DNA of 64,000 bases. Origin: Bursaphelenchus xylophilus. Lineage: Eukaryota; Nematoda; Chromadorea; Rhabditida; Aphelenchoididae. The stretch is from positions 13,635,291 through 13,699,290 of the forward strand of contig CAJFCV020000001.1 of NCBI GenBank assembly GCA_904066235.2. The letters are read 5' to 3'. Shown piece after piece: positions 1-10,380 of this stretch. The first letter of the stretch is position 1; every line of letters begins with the position of its first letter. The translations under genes and the position numbers were made by a program. The notes below the pieces were generated by a model that was not told the DNA's origin, ran no database searches, and saw only the letters and a list, made by a program, of their open reading frames with translations.

Positions 1-145
1 TTCGCCAAGTCTCTGCCGAGCCTTCGCCGAGCGTCCGCCGAGCATCCAACGGCATTTCCGAGCGTCGTAGGCACTTTTACAACCTTTTTTTGGGTAGCCA
101 CCTACGCCCCGGATCGATCGATTTTTATGACCCGAAAAGTCGCGT
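1..145. repeat. Fam-6 repeat, truncated by window edge
   Basis: The GCCGAGCCTTCGCCGAGCG segment, the 'caacctttttttgggtagcc' segment and a terminal GACCCGAAAAGTCGCG match the right half of the complete Fam-6 copy at 16001-16449. The left half lies outside the window. Confidence 0.75.
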
Positions 146-640
146 TTTTATGTACGTATGAAAAAAATACATGTCTCGCTTTTTGCCACTTCCCGCTACA
201 AAAACGTTCTAGAAATCCGACCCACTTACAACGACCCCTGCAGCGGCGGAAGCGGTCGGTGCTGTGTTCTCGAAATTTCGCTTTCGTCCTTGGCTGGTAC
301 CGCCATAAAACAGCTGAACTTGTTCGCGCCGCAACGCGCGCCTTTCCTCGTCGAACATGCGAAAGACGCTTTTGTGTTGCGCGGCCTTCAGCCGCGACTT
401 TTTTTTTGCCCACATAACCCAAATAAACAGAAGCGGCGATAAAGTACTACGGGGCTGGAGGGAAATTGGGGTATCTGATGCAAGTACGAATACGAAAACA
501 AAGGAATTAGCCCGTTTTTTGAGACGTGGTCAAAGAACGAAAATGGTGATCAAGGAAAAGGCACTTTAAAGCAAAGTTTTGACCAAAAATCGACTTAAAA
601 ATGATCGTAACAAACTGACAGTGAAAATCAATTTCGTGAT
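146..640. other. No gene recognised
   Basis: Several short open frames exist on both strands, but none resembles a known domain and none has a nematode-type splice context. No repeat family defined elsewhere in the window is clearly present. Confidence 0.5.
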
Positions 641-955
641 ATTAGTATCTTCATAAAGTGCGTGGACATTTTTTCGCTTTTGCACAGTGCATTTTGGACC
701 TTTTCCCACGCTTGTCGCCAAAGCACAGTGCATTTTCTCTTTTTTTCCCGATGCACAGTGCAAACCTCAAAAAAAGCCGTTTGCACTGTGGAAATTCCCG
801 GCGCAGCGATGTAGCTGAAACTTGATTATGTCGCAGCGATTCTTCTATGCACAGTGCGAAACCCAAAAAAGGCAAAATGCACGGTGCAAAATGGGGTGTT
901 TTTTGTGCACGGTGCAAGCCGCAAAAAATGTCCATGCACTTTATGAAAATTTCTA
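641..955. repeat. Fam-3 element (GCACNGTGC palindromes)
   Basis: The left end 'ttcataaagtgcgtggaca' and the right end 'tgtccatgcactttatgaaa' form an inverted pair. Between them lie repeated GCACAGTGC, GCACTGTGC and GCACGGTGC palindromes. Open frames on both strands simply run through the repeat. Confidence 0.75.
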
Positions 956-1084
956 AAATCAGTCTGTCGGGAAAGTAATGAGCACCGTGCAAACCTCAAA
1001 AAAGCCGCTTGCACTGTGCATGGGCATTTTGTTGCGGTCAGCACCGTGCACAAAAAAAAACCCATTTTTCACCGTGCATTTCAC
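956..1084. repeat. Fam-1 terminus joined to Fam-3 fragment
   Basis: 'cagtctgtcgggaaagtaat' is a Fam-1 left end with no partner nearby. It is followed directly by Fam-3-type palindromes, suggesting a truncated Fam-1 copy abutting a second Fam-3 fragment. Confidence 0.55.
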
Positions 1085-1677
1085 TTGAACTGCTTTGTTA
1101 TAGACAAATTCCGTTCTTTTATTAGCATTTTCATAAAGTGCATGGACATTTGCCCTCTTTCGCACAGTGCATTTTGAACTTTTTCCCATGCTTGTCGCCA
1201 ACGCACAGTGCAAACCTCAAATAAGCCGTTTGCACAGTGCATAAGCATTTTTTTTTGTTTTTGCACTGTGCATCCGAAACTTGAGCAGCGATATTTCGAA
1301 TGCACAGTGCGAAAATCAAAAAAAGTAAAATGCACGGTGCAAACCTCAAAAAAGCCTGTTGCACCGTGCAAATTCTTCAACAAAACCGCGCCAATACAGT
1401 TGAAAGAAGACGTCGCGGCGATAATTCCGATGCACAGTGCGAAAACCAAAAAAATGAGAATGCACGGTGCAAAAAATGGTGCTTTTTTTGTGCACGGTGC
1501 GGATCGGCAAAAAATGCCTATGCACTGTGCAAACGACTTGTTTGAGGTTTGCACTGTTCATTGGCGACAAGCATGGGAAAAAGTTCAAAATGCACTGTGC
1601 GAAAGAGGGCAAATGTCCATGAACTTTGTGAAAATGCTAAAAGAACAAAGTTTGTCTATAATGAAGCAGTTCAGAGG
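1085..1677. repeat. Fam-3 element with ~150-bp inverted arms
   Basis: The first ~150 bases (GAACTGCTTTGTTATAGACA, then the 'agcattttcataaagtgcat' segment) return in inverted orientation at about 1530-1677, with a few mismatches. The middle holds more GCACNGTGC sites. This is the best-delimited Fam-3 copy in the window. Confidence 0.8.
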
Positions 1678-2035
1678 TCCCAAGAGACAATTTTTGACCT
1701 AAATATTTAAATTCCCGAAACTGTATGAATATTCCACAACAAATAATTTGTTCCCGCTCAACTTCACGTTAAGAAAAAGCGAATCTATTCCTGTCACGAC
1801 GTGTGGTTGATGTCGTCGGAGATCCGGTGATTACACAATCCAATGGGCAGCTCGCGATCGTCTGCGGAGTTGTTTTTTCGGTCGTTTTTGCAATATATTA
1901 CCTAATATCCCGTTCGAACAAGTTTGAGATGATCTTTGAGATCAATGGGATATGTTGTGATATTAACAAATCAAGTAATAGAAAGCGATCTCTGGCATGT
2001 AAAAATGCGAAAACTCAAAAAAATTTGAGCAAGAT

Positions 2036-2200
2036 CCATTTTTCGCACAGTGCAACCGGCTTTTTTTTAAGTTTGTTGCACTGTGCAAAATGAGAAAAAA
2101 TGCACTGTGTGTTGGCGATACGCGTGGGAAAAAGTTCAAAATGCTGTGTGCAAAGCGAGAAAAATGTGTAAATTACTATGTAAATTATGAAAATACTAAT
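2036..2200. repeat. Fam-3 fragment
   Basis: Contains GCACAGTGC and GCACTGTGC, the conserved 'gcgtgggaaaaagttcaaaa' segment and a degenerate right end reading 'aattatgaaaatactaatat'. Confidence 0.6.
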
Positions 2201-2202
2201 AT

Positions 2203-2328
2203 TAATCTGTCGGGAAAATAATGTGGATCTGTCGCAGAAATATTTCTCGCCGCGCCTCGTCGGGAAGGCGATGATTAGCGATTCCAAGGCGCGACAAATC
2301 CACATTATTTTACAGTCGGACTGATATT
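2203..2328. mobile_element. Fam-1 MITE
   Basis: Left end 'aatctgtcgggaaaataatg' followed by TGGATCTGTCGC; right end 'gcgacaaatccacattattt' with a degenerate tip. This is the 'TGGATTTGTCGC' subfamily. Confidence 0.75.
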
Positions 2329-2369
2329 ATAATAAATACATGTAAATGAACATTTTTGTTGTGATTCGC

Positions 2370-2925
2370 ACTGTGCCTAAAGAACCCCACTTTGCACCGT
2401 GCATTTCACAGGGGAAGTACTCCAAGTGCGACGCTCAGATTCGGATGAAACTTGGCACAAATTTAGAATATTTTTTTCTAAGATATATGCGAGAATCCTA
2501 GCTCACGCTTTGCAGAAACAACCGAGATTTTTAGATCGAGAGTCGGCGAAAATTTACGACTTTTTGCCGAATTTTGGCGCGAAAAGTTTCATGCCTATTT
2601 CTACCGTAAAGGATAATGTTTCTACAAAAAATCAAATTTTTCCGCGCGAAACTGCCAAAGTTATAGCCAAAAAGCGGTTTTCTCTCTGACCGCTCTCCAT
2701 GTTTAGCGTGCTCTCTCGGCTTCAAGAATCGTTCAATATCTCGGTGGCGCCCGCAAAGCGCGAGCTAAAACTTTCAGGAATTGATGTTTAGTCCATACTC
2801 GACTGTGTGTGCAAATTTTTTAAAAAATCCGAGCGTCGCACTTGGAGTACTTCTCCTGTCAGCTTTTTTTTTTGGTTTTTCAGCGTGCATCAGAAATATC
2901 GCAGCTCAAGGCGTTGTTCGGTGCA
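2370..2925. repeat. Fam-3 element interrupted by a Fam-2 insertion
   Basis: A Fam-3 body reads up to 'tttgcaccgtgcatttca', is interrupted by the Fam-2 element at 2409-2858, and resumes at 'ttttttttttggtttttcag' as in the uninterrupted copies near 7430 and 20800. The Fam-2 insertion is therefore younger. Confidence 0.7.
2409..2858. mobile_element. Fam-2 MITE, PIF/Harbinger-like, 450 bp
   Basis: Termini CAGGGGAAGTACTCCAAGTG and the inverse (ending TACTTCTCCTG) are flanked by the direct repeat TCA at 2406-2408 and 2859-2861. A 3-bp TNA duplication with G-rich inverted ends is characteristic of PIF/Harbinger elements. There is no coding capacity. The body includes the conserved 'gaccgctctccatgtttagc' segment. 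Confidence 0.8.
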
Positions 2926-3164
2926 AACGGCATTTCTTGTGGTCTGCACAAAGAAGTTGTGCGTTAAGTGAAAAATTTGGAAGTGAAATCTAGTCCAGCT
3001 TACCAAATGTGCAGCGAAAGTGGAAATTAGCTTGTCATAGAAGGGTTTTAGTGTAATTATTTAGTCAAAAAGAATTGTTGAGACTTTAAAAATTGCTGGT
3101 TATACTAGGCCGTTCTCAAAACCGCTGCAGTGATTTTTGCGACATGCAGAAAATTCAGGCTGTT

Positions 3165-3270
3165 AGCGGCAGCCCTAGAAAGCCTATTCGACAGTACAAA
3201 GAAAGCTTTTACTTTCGATGTACATGTCGCCGAGATCACTCCAGCAACTTTGTGAATGGGCCGGTATAAC
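3165..3270. repeat. Fam-3b fragment
   Basis: 'catgtcgccgagatcactcc' and 'agcaactttgtgaatgggcc' match the right end of the Fam-3b copies at 28489-28683 and 28857-29053. Confidence 0.5.
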
Positions 3271-3292
3271 CGGCAATTTTTGAAGTCTCAAC

Positions 3293-3675
3293 CAGAGATT
3301 GCCACGGTCAAAATTTCGGCTCCGGCTCCGGCTCTTAGCTCCCAGAGCCGGGGCCGAGGCCAACTTTGCAGCTCCAGCTCCGGCTCCGTGCAAAATTTAA
3401 AAAGGCCTCCGGCTCCGAATCCCGGCTCCTATGCAAAATGTCTTTTAAAAATATTTTTCCAAAAATAAACGTTATTAGTGCCAGAGATCATACAGCCAAC
3501 GTTTCTGCAGTCAAGTCACATCCTCCGCAGTGTTTTTCAAGCAATTTGGTTTAACAAGATCACGAAATTTTTACTTTTCTGACCGCTGGGAAGCCTGACT
3601 CCGACTTTGGGCTCGGGAGCCGGAGCCGCTCAGAGCCGGAGCCAAGAGCCGACTCCGGAGCCGTGGCAATCTCTG
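3293..3675. mobile_element. Fam-5 hAT-like MITE with perfect 8-bp duplication
   Basis: Inverted ends CAGAGATTGCCACGG and CCGTGGCAATCTCTG. The identical octamer GTCTCAAC lies immediately outside both ends (3285-3292 and 3676-3683). An 8-bp target duplication with CAGAG ends is diagnostic of the hAT superfamily. The interior is rich in GGAGCCGGAGCC hairpins and carries no transposase. Confidence 0.9.
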
Positions 3676-3683
3676 GTCTCAAC

Positions 3684-4260
3684 AATTATTTTTTGCCCAA
3701 TTATTACACATCAAAACCCTTGTATAATATAACAAGCTAATTTCCACTTTGGCTGTACTGAAGTTGGTAAGTTAGACTAAATTTCGCTTGCAAATTTTGC
3801 ACTCAAATCACGACTTTTTCCCTCTTTCGAAATGCCGAAGCAAAGTACAACGTCAAACGAGCAGCTCCCTAACCTCCGAGCCCCTTCTCTCTTTGTACCG
3901 CGAATATCGGACAACCGCTGAAGAGGAAGGAAGAGTTGCAAAACACTCAGCATAAACAGTGTGTAAATTTGGAAACGAGCTGCGAGAAAGCTGCTCTTTG
4001 CTCCGTGCTTTGCACAAAACCGAAGAGCTGTTTTTTTACAGCGGGCCGCTGAAACATGTCCGCGGCTACCGTACCACCAAAAAATATTTTGATGAAAAAA
4101 TGCGACGAAAAGTGGCATGTAGTTCGGCCTTTGGAGATGTACGCAAAACAACCGAAATTACCGGATATAAATTTTTATAGGCAAAACAAACCCGAAGAAT
4201 AACAAAACATCAAGATTTAGGTTACGGTAGGGTCGCAAAAACATCACTTTGTGGACTGAT
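3684..4260. other. No gene recognised
   Basis: Unassigned sequence. A 124-codon open frame on the minus strand (3777-4151) has no recognisable domain and no splice-site context. Confidence 0.45.
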
Positions 4261-4560
4261 TTCACAGTGGAAGTCCTCCAAATGCGACGGTCAAATTTTG
4301 ATGAAACTTGACACAAATTTAGAGGAATCTTTTTTATAAAAAATGGCAGATTTTTAGCCTGCGCAATGTTCCTTCAAAAAATCAATTTCTTCCGAGGAAA
4401 ACGGACAAAGATATGTCCAAAAAGTTTTTTTCTCTGTTCTCTCCGCATTTCGCCTATTCTCTCGGTCACAACGATCGTTCAACTCTTCAACGGCGCCTGG
4501 AAAGGCTCAGCTAAAACTTTTCAGGATTTGTTCTTCTGTCTGGTCAAAAAGCTGTTTTTT
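4261..4560. repeat. Degenerate Fam-2 copy
   Basis: 'cagtggaagtcctccaaatg' followed by 'cgacggtcaaattttgatga' matches the Fam-2 left end with several substitutions. Later parts resemble the Fam-2 interior ('gagctaaaacttt'-like). No intact right end. Confidence 0.5.
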
Positions 4561-4604
4561 CTCTGATTTTTGAAAAATAGTAACGTTGAAGCTTAGTGTG
4601 TCGG

Positions 4605-5172
4605 TCTGTCGGGAAAATAATGAGCAGTCTGTTGCATCAAAAGTCGGATCGCCGTCGAGAAAATGAATGATCGCGGCAAATCTAACTGATTTTCGTTTCA
4701 GCGACCGATCTCAAGAAGGGCATAAGAAGGGCAGGAATCCGGGCCGGCCGGATTAATTAAATTTCCAAGCCCTGTCCGGGCCTGCAAGATTTTGAAAACC
4801 CGGCCCGGTTGACCGGGCTAAAAGTTTTTCTATAATTTATTGAGTTTGGAAATTTTTATTCTGTGAAAGACATATATATAGGGTTTTTCTGGATGCCAAG
4901 AAACTTTTGCCATTCCATCCATCTGGGGTAGAACAGACACATTTTTTTGTATTCTTGATGTAATTTTGCAATATTTTCAAGCATTTTTTTATGGAATTTT
5001 GCCATTCTTTTAAAAGAATTCTCGGAAAATCCGAATTTTCTTTAAAACCGGGCCGGGCCGGGCCTGAAAATCAAGGCCCGGGGCCAGGCCGGAAAATTTT
5101 GGAAAGACCCTGAAAGGAGCCATGCCTAATCAGCCCTTTTTGTCCACTATTTTCCCGCCAGACTGATAATTT
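4605..5172. mobile_element. Fam-1 MITE split by a GC-rich insertion
   Basis: Left end GGTCTGTCGGGAAAATAATG at 4605 and right end 'attttcccgccagactgata' near 5172 bracket a ~420-bp insert (about 4719-5140). Both edges of the insert contain CCGGGCC/GGCCCGG inverted motifs. The insert is probably another non-autonomous element, but its ends could not be fixed exactly. Confidence 0.6.
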
Positions 5173-5249
5173 TGATCCAAATATGTTTTTTACTAATAGT
5201 TCCATCACCATCCGGCCTCAGGCAATTTCCGGGTCAATTCAAGTCCATT

Positions 5250-5830
5250 GCATCACCATCACCTCAAAAATTACCGTAGTTCAAGTGAACAGGGCCCGAA
5301 TTTCGAATGCAAGCGCAAAAACATGACCTTCCGCCGCACCGCTGATCATGTACTTTGCCTGTTTACAGACAGAGCCGAGAAGACGCGACGGCCTGGCACA
5401 AAAAAACATGCCTCTCATACGTTGTGTGTGTGTGTGATTGGCGACCTGGGTGCACTTTTCGTTTCTTCATTCCGCCCGGCGGATATGGCCTTTTTGCGAA
5501 CCGTACGACGAAACCCGCTGTTTTTCAACACCGCGGGCCCCCAGCGGGTTTGTAGCCGCGCCGAGAGGACTGCAATAACGAACATGTTATTGCACAATGG
5601 CTTTTGCCCTCGGGCGGTGCGACGCCGTGCCAGCCGGCCCGCGAACGGGTTCCGTGGAATTGCAACTCCGCGAAACAAGATTTGCGACATTCGGGAAGCG
5701 CGCAATTGTCCGCGCAATCGAGTTTGCGTCATTCGGCGGACTTTGTTTGGGAGTTTCGTCGGAAACGAAGACATCAAGAGTTCGGGAGAGCGAAGAGAGT
5801 GACAGTAGAACCTCCATGCAGCAAGATCTG
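5250..5830. other. GC-rich non-repeat island, no gene assigned
   Basis: This stretch has higher GC than its surroundings and matches no repeat family. A 184-codon open frame (5248-5802, +) and open frames on the opposite strand cover it, but the translations show no domain, signal peptide or membrane segment. It could be an unrecognised exon or a promoter region. Confidence 0.35.
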
Positions 5831-5836
5831 TGTATA

Positions 5837-5905
5837 TCAGTTCGTCGGGAAAACAATAAACACCCTGTTGCGTCGAAAATCGTATCACCGCGGTTCAACT
5901 CGAAA
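5837..5905. repeat. Fam-1 left-end fragment
   Basis: 'cagttcgtcgggaaaacaat' and 'gttgcgtcgaaaatcgtatc' match the left half of the AGCACTCTGTCGC subfamily of Fam-1. The right half is missing. Confidence 0.6.
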
Positions 5906-5927
5906 TGGATTTTATTTACAGTGATGA

Positions 5928-6476
5928 ATGATCCAGTGGAGAAAAAACGTATCATTGGGCATCCGGGAAGTATCAAAAAATGTGGCAAAATGCCTCCCTC
6001 TCCAAGTCAAAAAACTACGACTTCGAAAGTGCACCCTTCAAGACAGAGTCTTTTTAGTTTGTCATCCACGGTGGGGGTCCTGATCCAGTGGAGAAAAAAC
6101 GTATTATTTGGCATCCGGGAAGTATCAAAAAATGTGGCAAAATGCCTCCCTCTCCAAGTAAAAAACTCTGTTTTGAAGGGTGCCCTTTCTCTCACAAAAG
6201 GAGCGCTTTTAAAATCGGAGTTTTCTCACTTGGAAAGGGAGGAATTATATTTTGCTACCATTTTTTGATACTCCCTGGGTGAAAAATGGCACGTTTTTTG
6301 CCACTGGATCAGGACCCCCATCATAGATGACAAACTTACAAGACTTTGTTTTGAAGGGTGCACTTTTGAAGTCGCAGTTTTTTGACTTGGAGAGGGAGGT
6401 ATTTTGCTACATTTTTTGATGCTTCCCGGATGCAAAATGATACGTTTTTTTCCCGCGGGATCAGGTCCGCCACAGT
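5928..6476. repeat. Fam-4 elements, tandem or nested
   Basis: Three or four copies of 'tgatccagtggaaaaaa'-like, 'catccgggaagtatcaaaaa' and 'acctccctctccaagt' motifs appear in both orientations, ending in GATCAGGTCCGCCACAGTAA. This suggests one Fam-4 element inserted in another or an internal duplication. Confidence 0.7.
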
Positions 6477-6773
6477 AATAGAAAAGCTTAAATTATATAA
6501 TAAACATTTACTATGATGTCAGGAACAAATTTTGTTCAAGCAGCTTGCAGGGTGAATACGTGCTGGCGAGATATGCTGAAAAATCTCCCTGAGGGTATAA
6601 GTGCTGATCAAGTGCAATATAAGCCCAAAATTTGGCGGATTTGGCCATTTTTTTGCCGGAAATAATACATAGAAGTTTGTTAGACATACAGCAGTGCTTA
6701 ATTACATAAGTTTATGAGGTTTCATACCCGTCTGGTAGGTCAACAAGGCCAAAGTTTAGAGAAAATAAAAAAA
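6477..6773. other. No gene recognised
   Basis: AT-rich unassigned sequence; nothing recognised on either strand. Confidence 0.4.
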
Positions 6774-6866
6774 TGAGTTGTCGCGACGAAATCAATTTTC
6801 TTTTCACTTCAACGACGTGACTATCACAGCGGCATTGTGCTCATTATTTTCCCGACAGACTGATAG
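6774..6866. repeat. Fam-1 right-end fragment
   Basis: The 'ttttcacttcaacgacgtga' segment and the terminal 'attattttcccgacagactg' match the right half of the AGCAC-type Fam-1 copies. No left end is present. Confidence 0.65.
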
Positions 6867-7372
6867 AGCAAAGCCCGCCAAATTTTTTTCTTGAAAATCG
6901 TTTTGCAGAGGCTTCGCTGTATTTTTTTTATAGAGTTTTCAAAGTTTTCCGACGACCACAGCCTTTCAAAATCTCGAATTTTTCCCCACAAAATTAACCA
7001 ATTTATCGCCAAAGAAGATTTTTTTCGCTCTGTCCGCTCTCCTCACTCTGCCTACTCTTTCATAAATCGTTGACGAAACATCAAACATCGAGCCGAAACG
7101 TTGGCGCCTACGTACATTCCCAGGATCAGCCCGTTCTCCCACAAGAACATCAATCTACGAGCAATACGTGTGACCTTTAACGGAATGCGAAAAACAATAA
7201 CAATCCAGTGTACAAATAAACACTTCTAATTTTACATGGAGCGAAGAAGTAAATAGAAAACAAGATGGGGAGGTTACGGTAGCCGAAAACGAGAAAAATA
7301 TTGGGGAAAAAGCCTTGCGATTTGGTGGAATTCGTTGGATGTCTCAAAGATCACATTATTTTCCCGACAGGC
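6867..7372. other. No gene recognised
   Basis: Contains weak Fam-2-like words around 6890-7070 ('tctgtccgctctcctcactc') and otherwise unassigned sequence. A Fam-1 tip ('cattattttcccgacaggc') lies at 7354-7372. Confidence 0.4.
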
Positions 7373-7641
7373 TTTCATAAAGCGAATGAACGCTTGTCAC
7401 GGTCCGCAACGTGCACAAAAAACCCTCATTTTGCACCGTGCATTTCACTTTTTTTTTGATTTTTGCACTGTGCATTGAAATATCGCTGCTCAACGGTTTG
7501 CACAGTGCAATTCAGCTTTTAAGTTTGCACTGTGCGAAGAGAGATAAAAATGCACTGTGCATTAGCGACAAGCATTGGAAAAAGTTCAAAATGCACTGTG
7601 CGAAATAGAAAAAAATGGCCATGCACTTTATGAAAATACTA
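7373..7641. repeat. Fam-3 element
   Basis: Bounded by 'tttcataaagcgaatgaacg' and 'catgcactttatgaaaatac', with seven or more GCACNGTGC palindromes between. Abuts a Fam-2 copy directly. Confidence 0.75.
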
Positions 7642-7642
7642 A

Positions 7643-8085
7643 CAGGGGAAATACTCCAAGTGCGACGCTCAGATTTTCTTTAAATTTCGCACACACGTCG
7701 GGTATGGACTAGATATCAATTCCTGAAAGTTTTAACTCGCGCTTTGCTGGCGCCGCCGAGATATCGAACGATTTTTGCCGCCGAGAGAGCACGCTAAACG
7801 TGGAGAGCGGTCAGAGAGAAAAACGCTTTTTGGTCATAACTTTGGCAGTTTCGTGTGGAAAAATTTGATTTTTTGTAGAAACATTATCCGTTACAGTTGG
7901 AATAGGCATGAAACTTTTTGTGCCGAAATTCGGCAAAAAGTACTAAATTTTCGCCGACTTTCGACCTAAAAATCTCGGTTGTTTCTGCAAAGCGCGAGCT
8001 AGGATTCTCGCATATACCTTAGAAAAAAATATTATATATTTGTGCCAAGTTTCATCAAAATCTGAGCGTCGCACTTGGAGTAAGA
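7643..8085. mobile_element. Fam-2 MITE, right terminus lost
   Basis: Starts CAGGGGAAATACTCCAAGTG after TAA (7640-7642) and runs through the full interior to 'tgagcgtcgcacttggagta', where the terminal bases are replaced by unrelated AT-rich sequence. Confidence 0.75.
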
Positions 8086-8194
8086 TATAAAATATACCCT
8101 GTGAGATACAAAATATATCATATGACGTCACGGGCTCACTCAATTTTAAACATTGAGTGAACATATGATGTTTCAAAGAGCCACTCTACGCTTT

Positions 8195-8320
8195 TTTAGC
8201 GTTTCCATAAAGTGCATAGACACTTTTCGCGGTCCGCACCGTGTGCAAAGTGGAGTATTTTTGTGTACGGTGCAGACCTCGGAAAATGTCCTAATACTCA
8301 TACGTGCAGACTATACATTT
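8195..8320. repeat. Fam-3 fragment
   Basis: 'tttccataaagtgcatagac' followed by degenerate GCACNGTG sites matches the left part of Fam-3. Confidence 0.6.
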
Positions 8321-8559
8321 TCAGTCATAAAATCAAAATGACGTGAATTAAAATTACCAAAGAATTCCAGAAAATTCTCGAGCATTACACAAGATCTCTA
8401 ATCGCCCGATCGGATTCCCATTATTCGAAATTCAAAGTGATTTCATCGAAATTCCAATTCAAATGACCTTTGCTCGAGACAAAAATAGAAAATTATGCTA
8501 TGTATATATTTATGAAGATATATTTTCCTGCAAATCGTACTGTAAAATAAGATTAGAAA

Positions 8560-8825
8560 ACTTATTTATTTTTACCATAGAGAGTAATGTTCCCACAAAA
8601 AATCAATTTTTTCCGCGCGATGCTGGCAAAGATATGGTCGAAAAGAGCTTTTCTCTGATCGTTCTCCGCATTTTGCGTACTCTCTCGACCGCAAATTTCG
8701 TTGAATATCTCGACTGTCTCTGCAAAACGCGAGCTAAAATTTTTGTGGATTGATTTGTGGCACTGGTACTACTTTTTCGCAAAATCTGGAGAAAATCTGA
8801 GCGTCGGATTTCCCACACTTCCCAT
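8560..8825. repeat. Degenerate Fam-2 segment
   Basis: Contains 'agagtaatgttcccacaaaa', 'ttccgcgcgatgctggcaaa' and 'aatctgagcgtcggatttcc', matching the Fam-2 right half with many substitutions. Similar diverged segments sit near 15290 and 56220. Confidence 0.55.
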
Positions 8826-8835
8826 GTGAAGACAT

Positions 8836-8970
8836 ATCAGTCTGTCGGGAAAATAATGTGGATTTTTCGGAGCAGAATTTCTCGCTTCTCCAAATCTCCA
8901 GCCACTGTCGCAAAGCGATGATGGGCGATTCCGACGCGACGAATCCGCATTATTTTCCCGACAGACTGAT
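8836..8970. mobile_element. Fam-1 MITE, complete
   Basis: CAGTCTGTCGGGAAAATAAT at the left and ATTATTTTCCCGACAGACTG at the right, flanked by TAT/ATA (consistent with a TA target). 'GTGGATTT' subfamily, length about 135 bp. Confidence 0.85.
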
Positions 8971-9605
8971 AAAAACCAAAAAAAAATTATTCTTTTTGAC
9001 ATCTAATGTCAAAAAAATAATTTTTTTTTTACTACTATGCTTAACAACGTAGGTTCAAAATTCACCACGTAATGTTCGGGTTAACAACCCTAAAATAGGA
9101 AAACGAAATCAAATTCACTTTTAATTCAAGTTATTTCCATCTAAATTTGGGACATTTCCCTTTCCCTTTCTTCCCATAAACAACAAATTACTTGAGTGGG
9201 TTCCTCGTATTCAAAAAACATGACGAGAAAATACAGCTGTTTTCCCGCGGCCAACGCACGGTGCAGATTCTAAACGGTAACGAGGGATCTGCGTAGGCCC
9301 ATAAACTGATTGCAATTCTATAATTACATAGCAAAAAACACGCGAATTTTGTCGTAGTCTTGTATTGCGGCGCAGTTATTGTGGAGAAAAAGAGAGAAAA
9401 TACTATTAGCAATTTTGGTAAAGCAATTTTGACGGAATTACTTATAACAGCGCTTACAAAAAACAATGGTAATCATAGCCGTCATCATGACGTGAACGGC
9501 GAATGGAGGAGAGCAAAGAACACGGGGAAGCTCTCGCTTTGGGTTTCGCAGACCTCTGCAGGAAAAGCGCCGTAGGCGCGACGCTCAGATTTTAATGAAA
9601 CTCGA
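8971..9605. other. No gene recognised
   Basis: Mostly AT-rich unassigned sequence with a short inverted A/T run near 8975-9030. A minus-strand frame (9188-9466) has hydrophobic stretches but no recognisable family. Confidence 0.35.
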
Positions 9606-9610
9606 CATAT

Positions 9611-9768
9611 CTCAGTCTGTCGGGAAAATAACGGCGAGTCGTCGAAGGAAAACGTTTCATCTTCACAAAAAAAATGCAATCGCGCAAAAAATACCTGGCT
9701 CCGGTTTGCCCTCGCAAAACGATGATGGGCGATTCCAATCCTCATTATTTCCCCAACAGACTCATAGA
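9611..9768. mobile_element. Fam-1 MITE, diverged
   Basis: CAGTCTGTCGGGAAAATAAC at the left; the right end 'tcattatttccccaacagac' carries several mutations. Interior of the GCGAGTCGTCG subfamily. Confidence 0.7.
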
Positions 9769-9910
9769 TGGTTCCATATGTACATAGTTGTAAAAAATGA
9801 GCTTTCCGCATTGCTTGCCTCCGGGGTTTTCAAAAAGATGGCTGTATACTAAACAGACATGCTTTGCGATCTGCACTCATCATTTTCCGACAGACTGATA
9901 GGATGATAGG

Positions 9911-10052
9911 ATCGGTCTGTCGGGAAAATAATGTGGATTTTGCCTTGGAATCGCCCACCATCGTTTACGACGGCAGCCGGATGCAGGAAATTTGGTGCGC
10001 GACCGCGGCATTTTGCTGCGACAAATCCACATTATTTTCCCGACAAACTGAT
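9911..10052. mobile_element. Fam-1 MITE, complete
   Basis: GGTCTGTCGGGAAAATAATG to 'cacattattttcccgacaaa'. It forms the left part of a ~450-bp module that recurs near 35164-35555. Confidence 0.8.
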
Positions 10053-10380
10053 TGATTTATTGGTGTTTTCTACCGGATGGAGCGATTTTTTTTTCAAGAG
10101 TGCCACGACTTATATAGCCAAACGCATTTTCCTCTCTGACCGCGCTCCAAATTTTGCGTGCTCTCTCGTCTAGAGGTGGCAATCGAGCCGGCCCGAGGCT
10201 TTTTCAAAATCTGATGACCGGGCACGGCCCAATTGCCACCTCTACTCTTGTCAGCAAAGAATGTTGAGCATCTTGCCGTGGGCTATTAAATTCGATAGAG
10301 TATCTGCGGTATCTAGAGCCTTAACTATTACAGTAAATCTACCCCACTCTACAGTAACCATCCAAAAACTCGTGTTTATT
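10053..10380. repeat. Duplicated module also found at 35302-35555
   Basis: 'gatttattggtgttttctac', 'gcggtatctagagccttaac' and 'cccactctacagtaaccatc' each have close matches, in the same order, at 35305-35550. In both places the module directly follows a Fam-1 MITE. The copy here is interrupted by the 74-bp element at 10171-10244. Confidence 0.75.
10171..10244. mobile_element. 74-bp hAT-like MITE with 8-bp duplication
   Basis: Ends TAGAGGTGGCAAT and ATTGCCACCTCTA. Flanks CTCTCGTC (10163-10170) and CTCTTGTC (10245-10252) are an 8-bp duplication with one mismatch. The paralogous module near 35445 lacks the insert, giving an empty site. Confidence 0.8.

Noticed and set aside
5885..5905. tRNA B-box-like word GGTTCAACTC
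   Set aside because: It lies in a Fam-1 fragment and has no A box, acceptor stem or anticodon arm at suitable distance.
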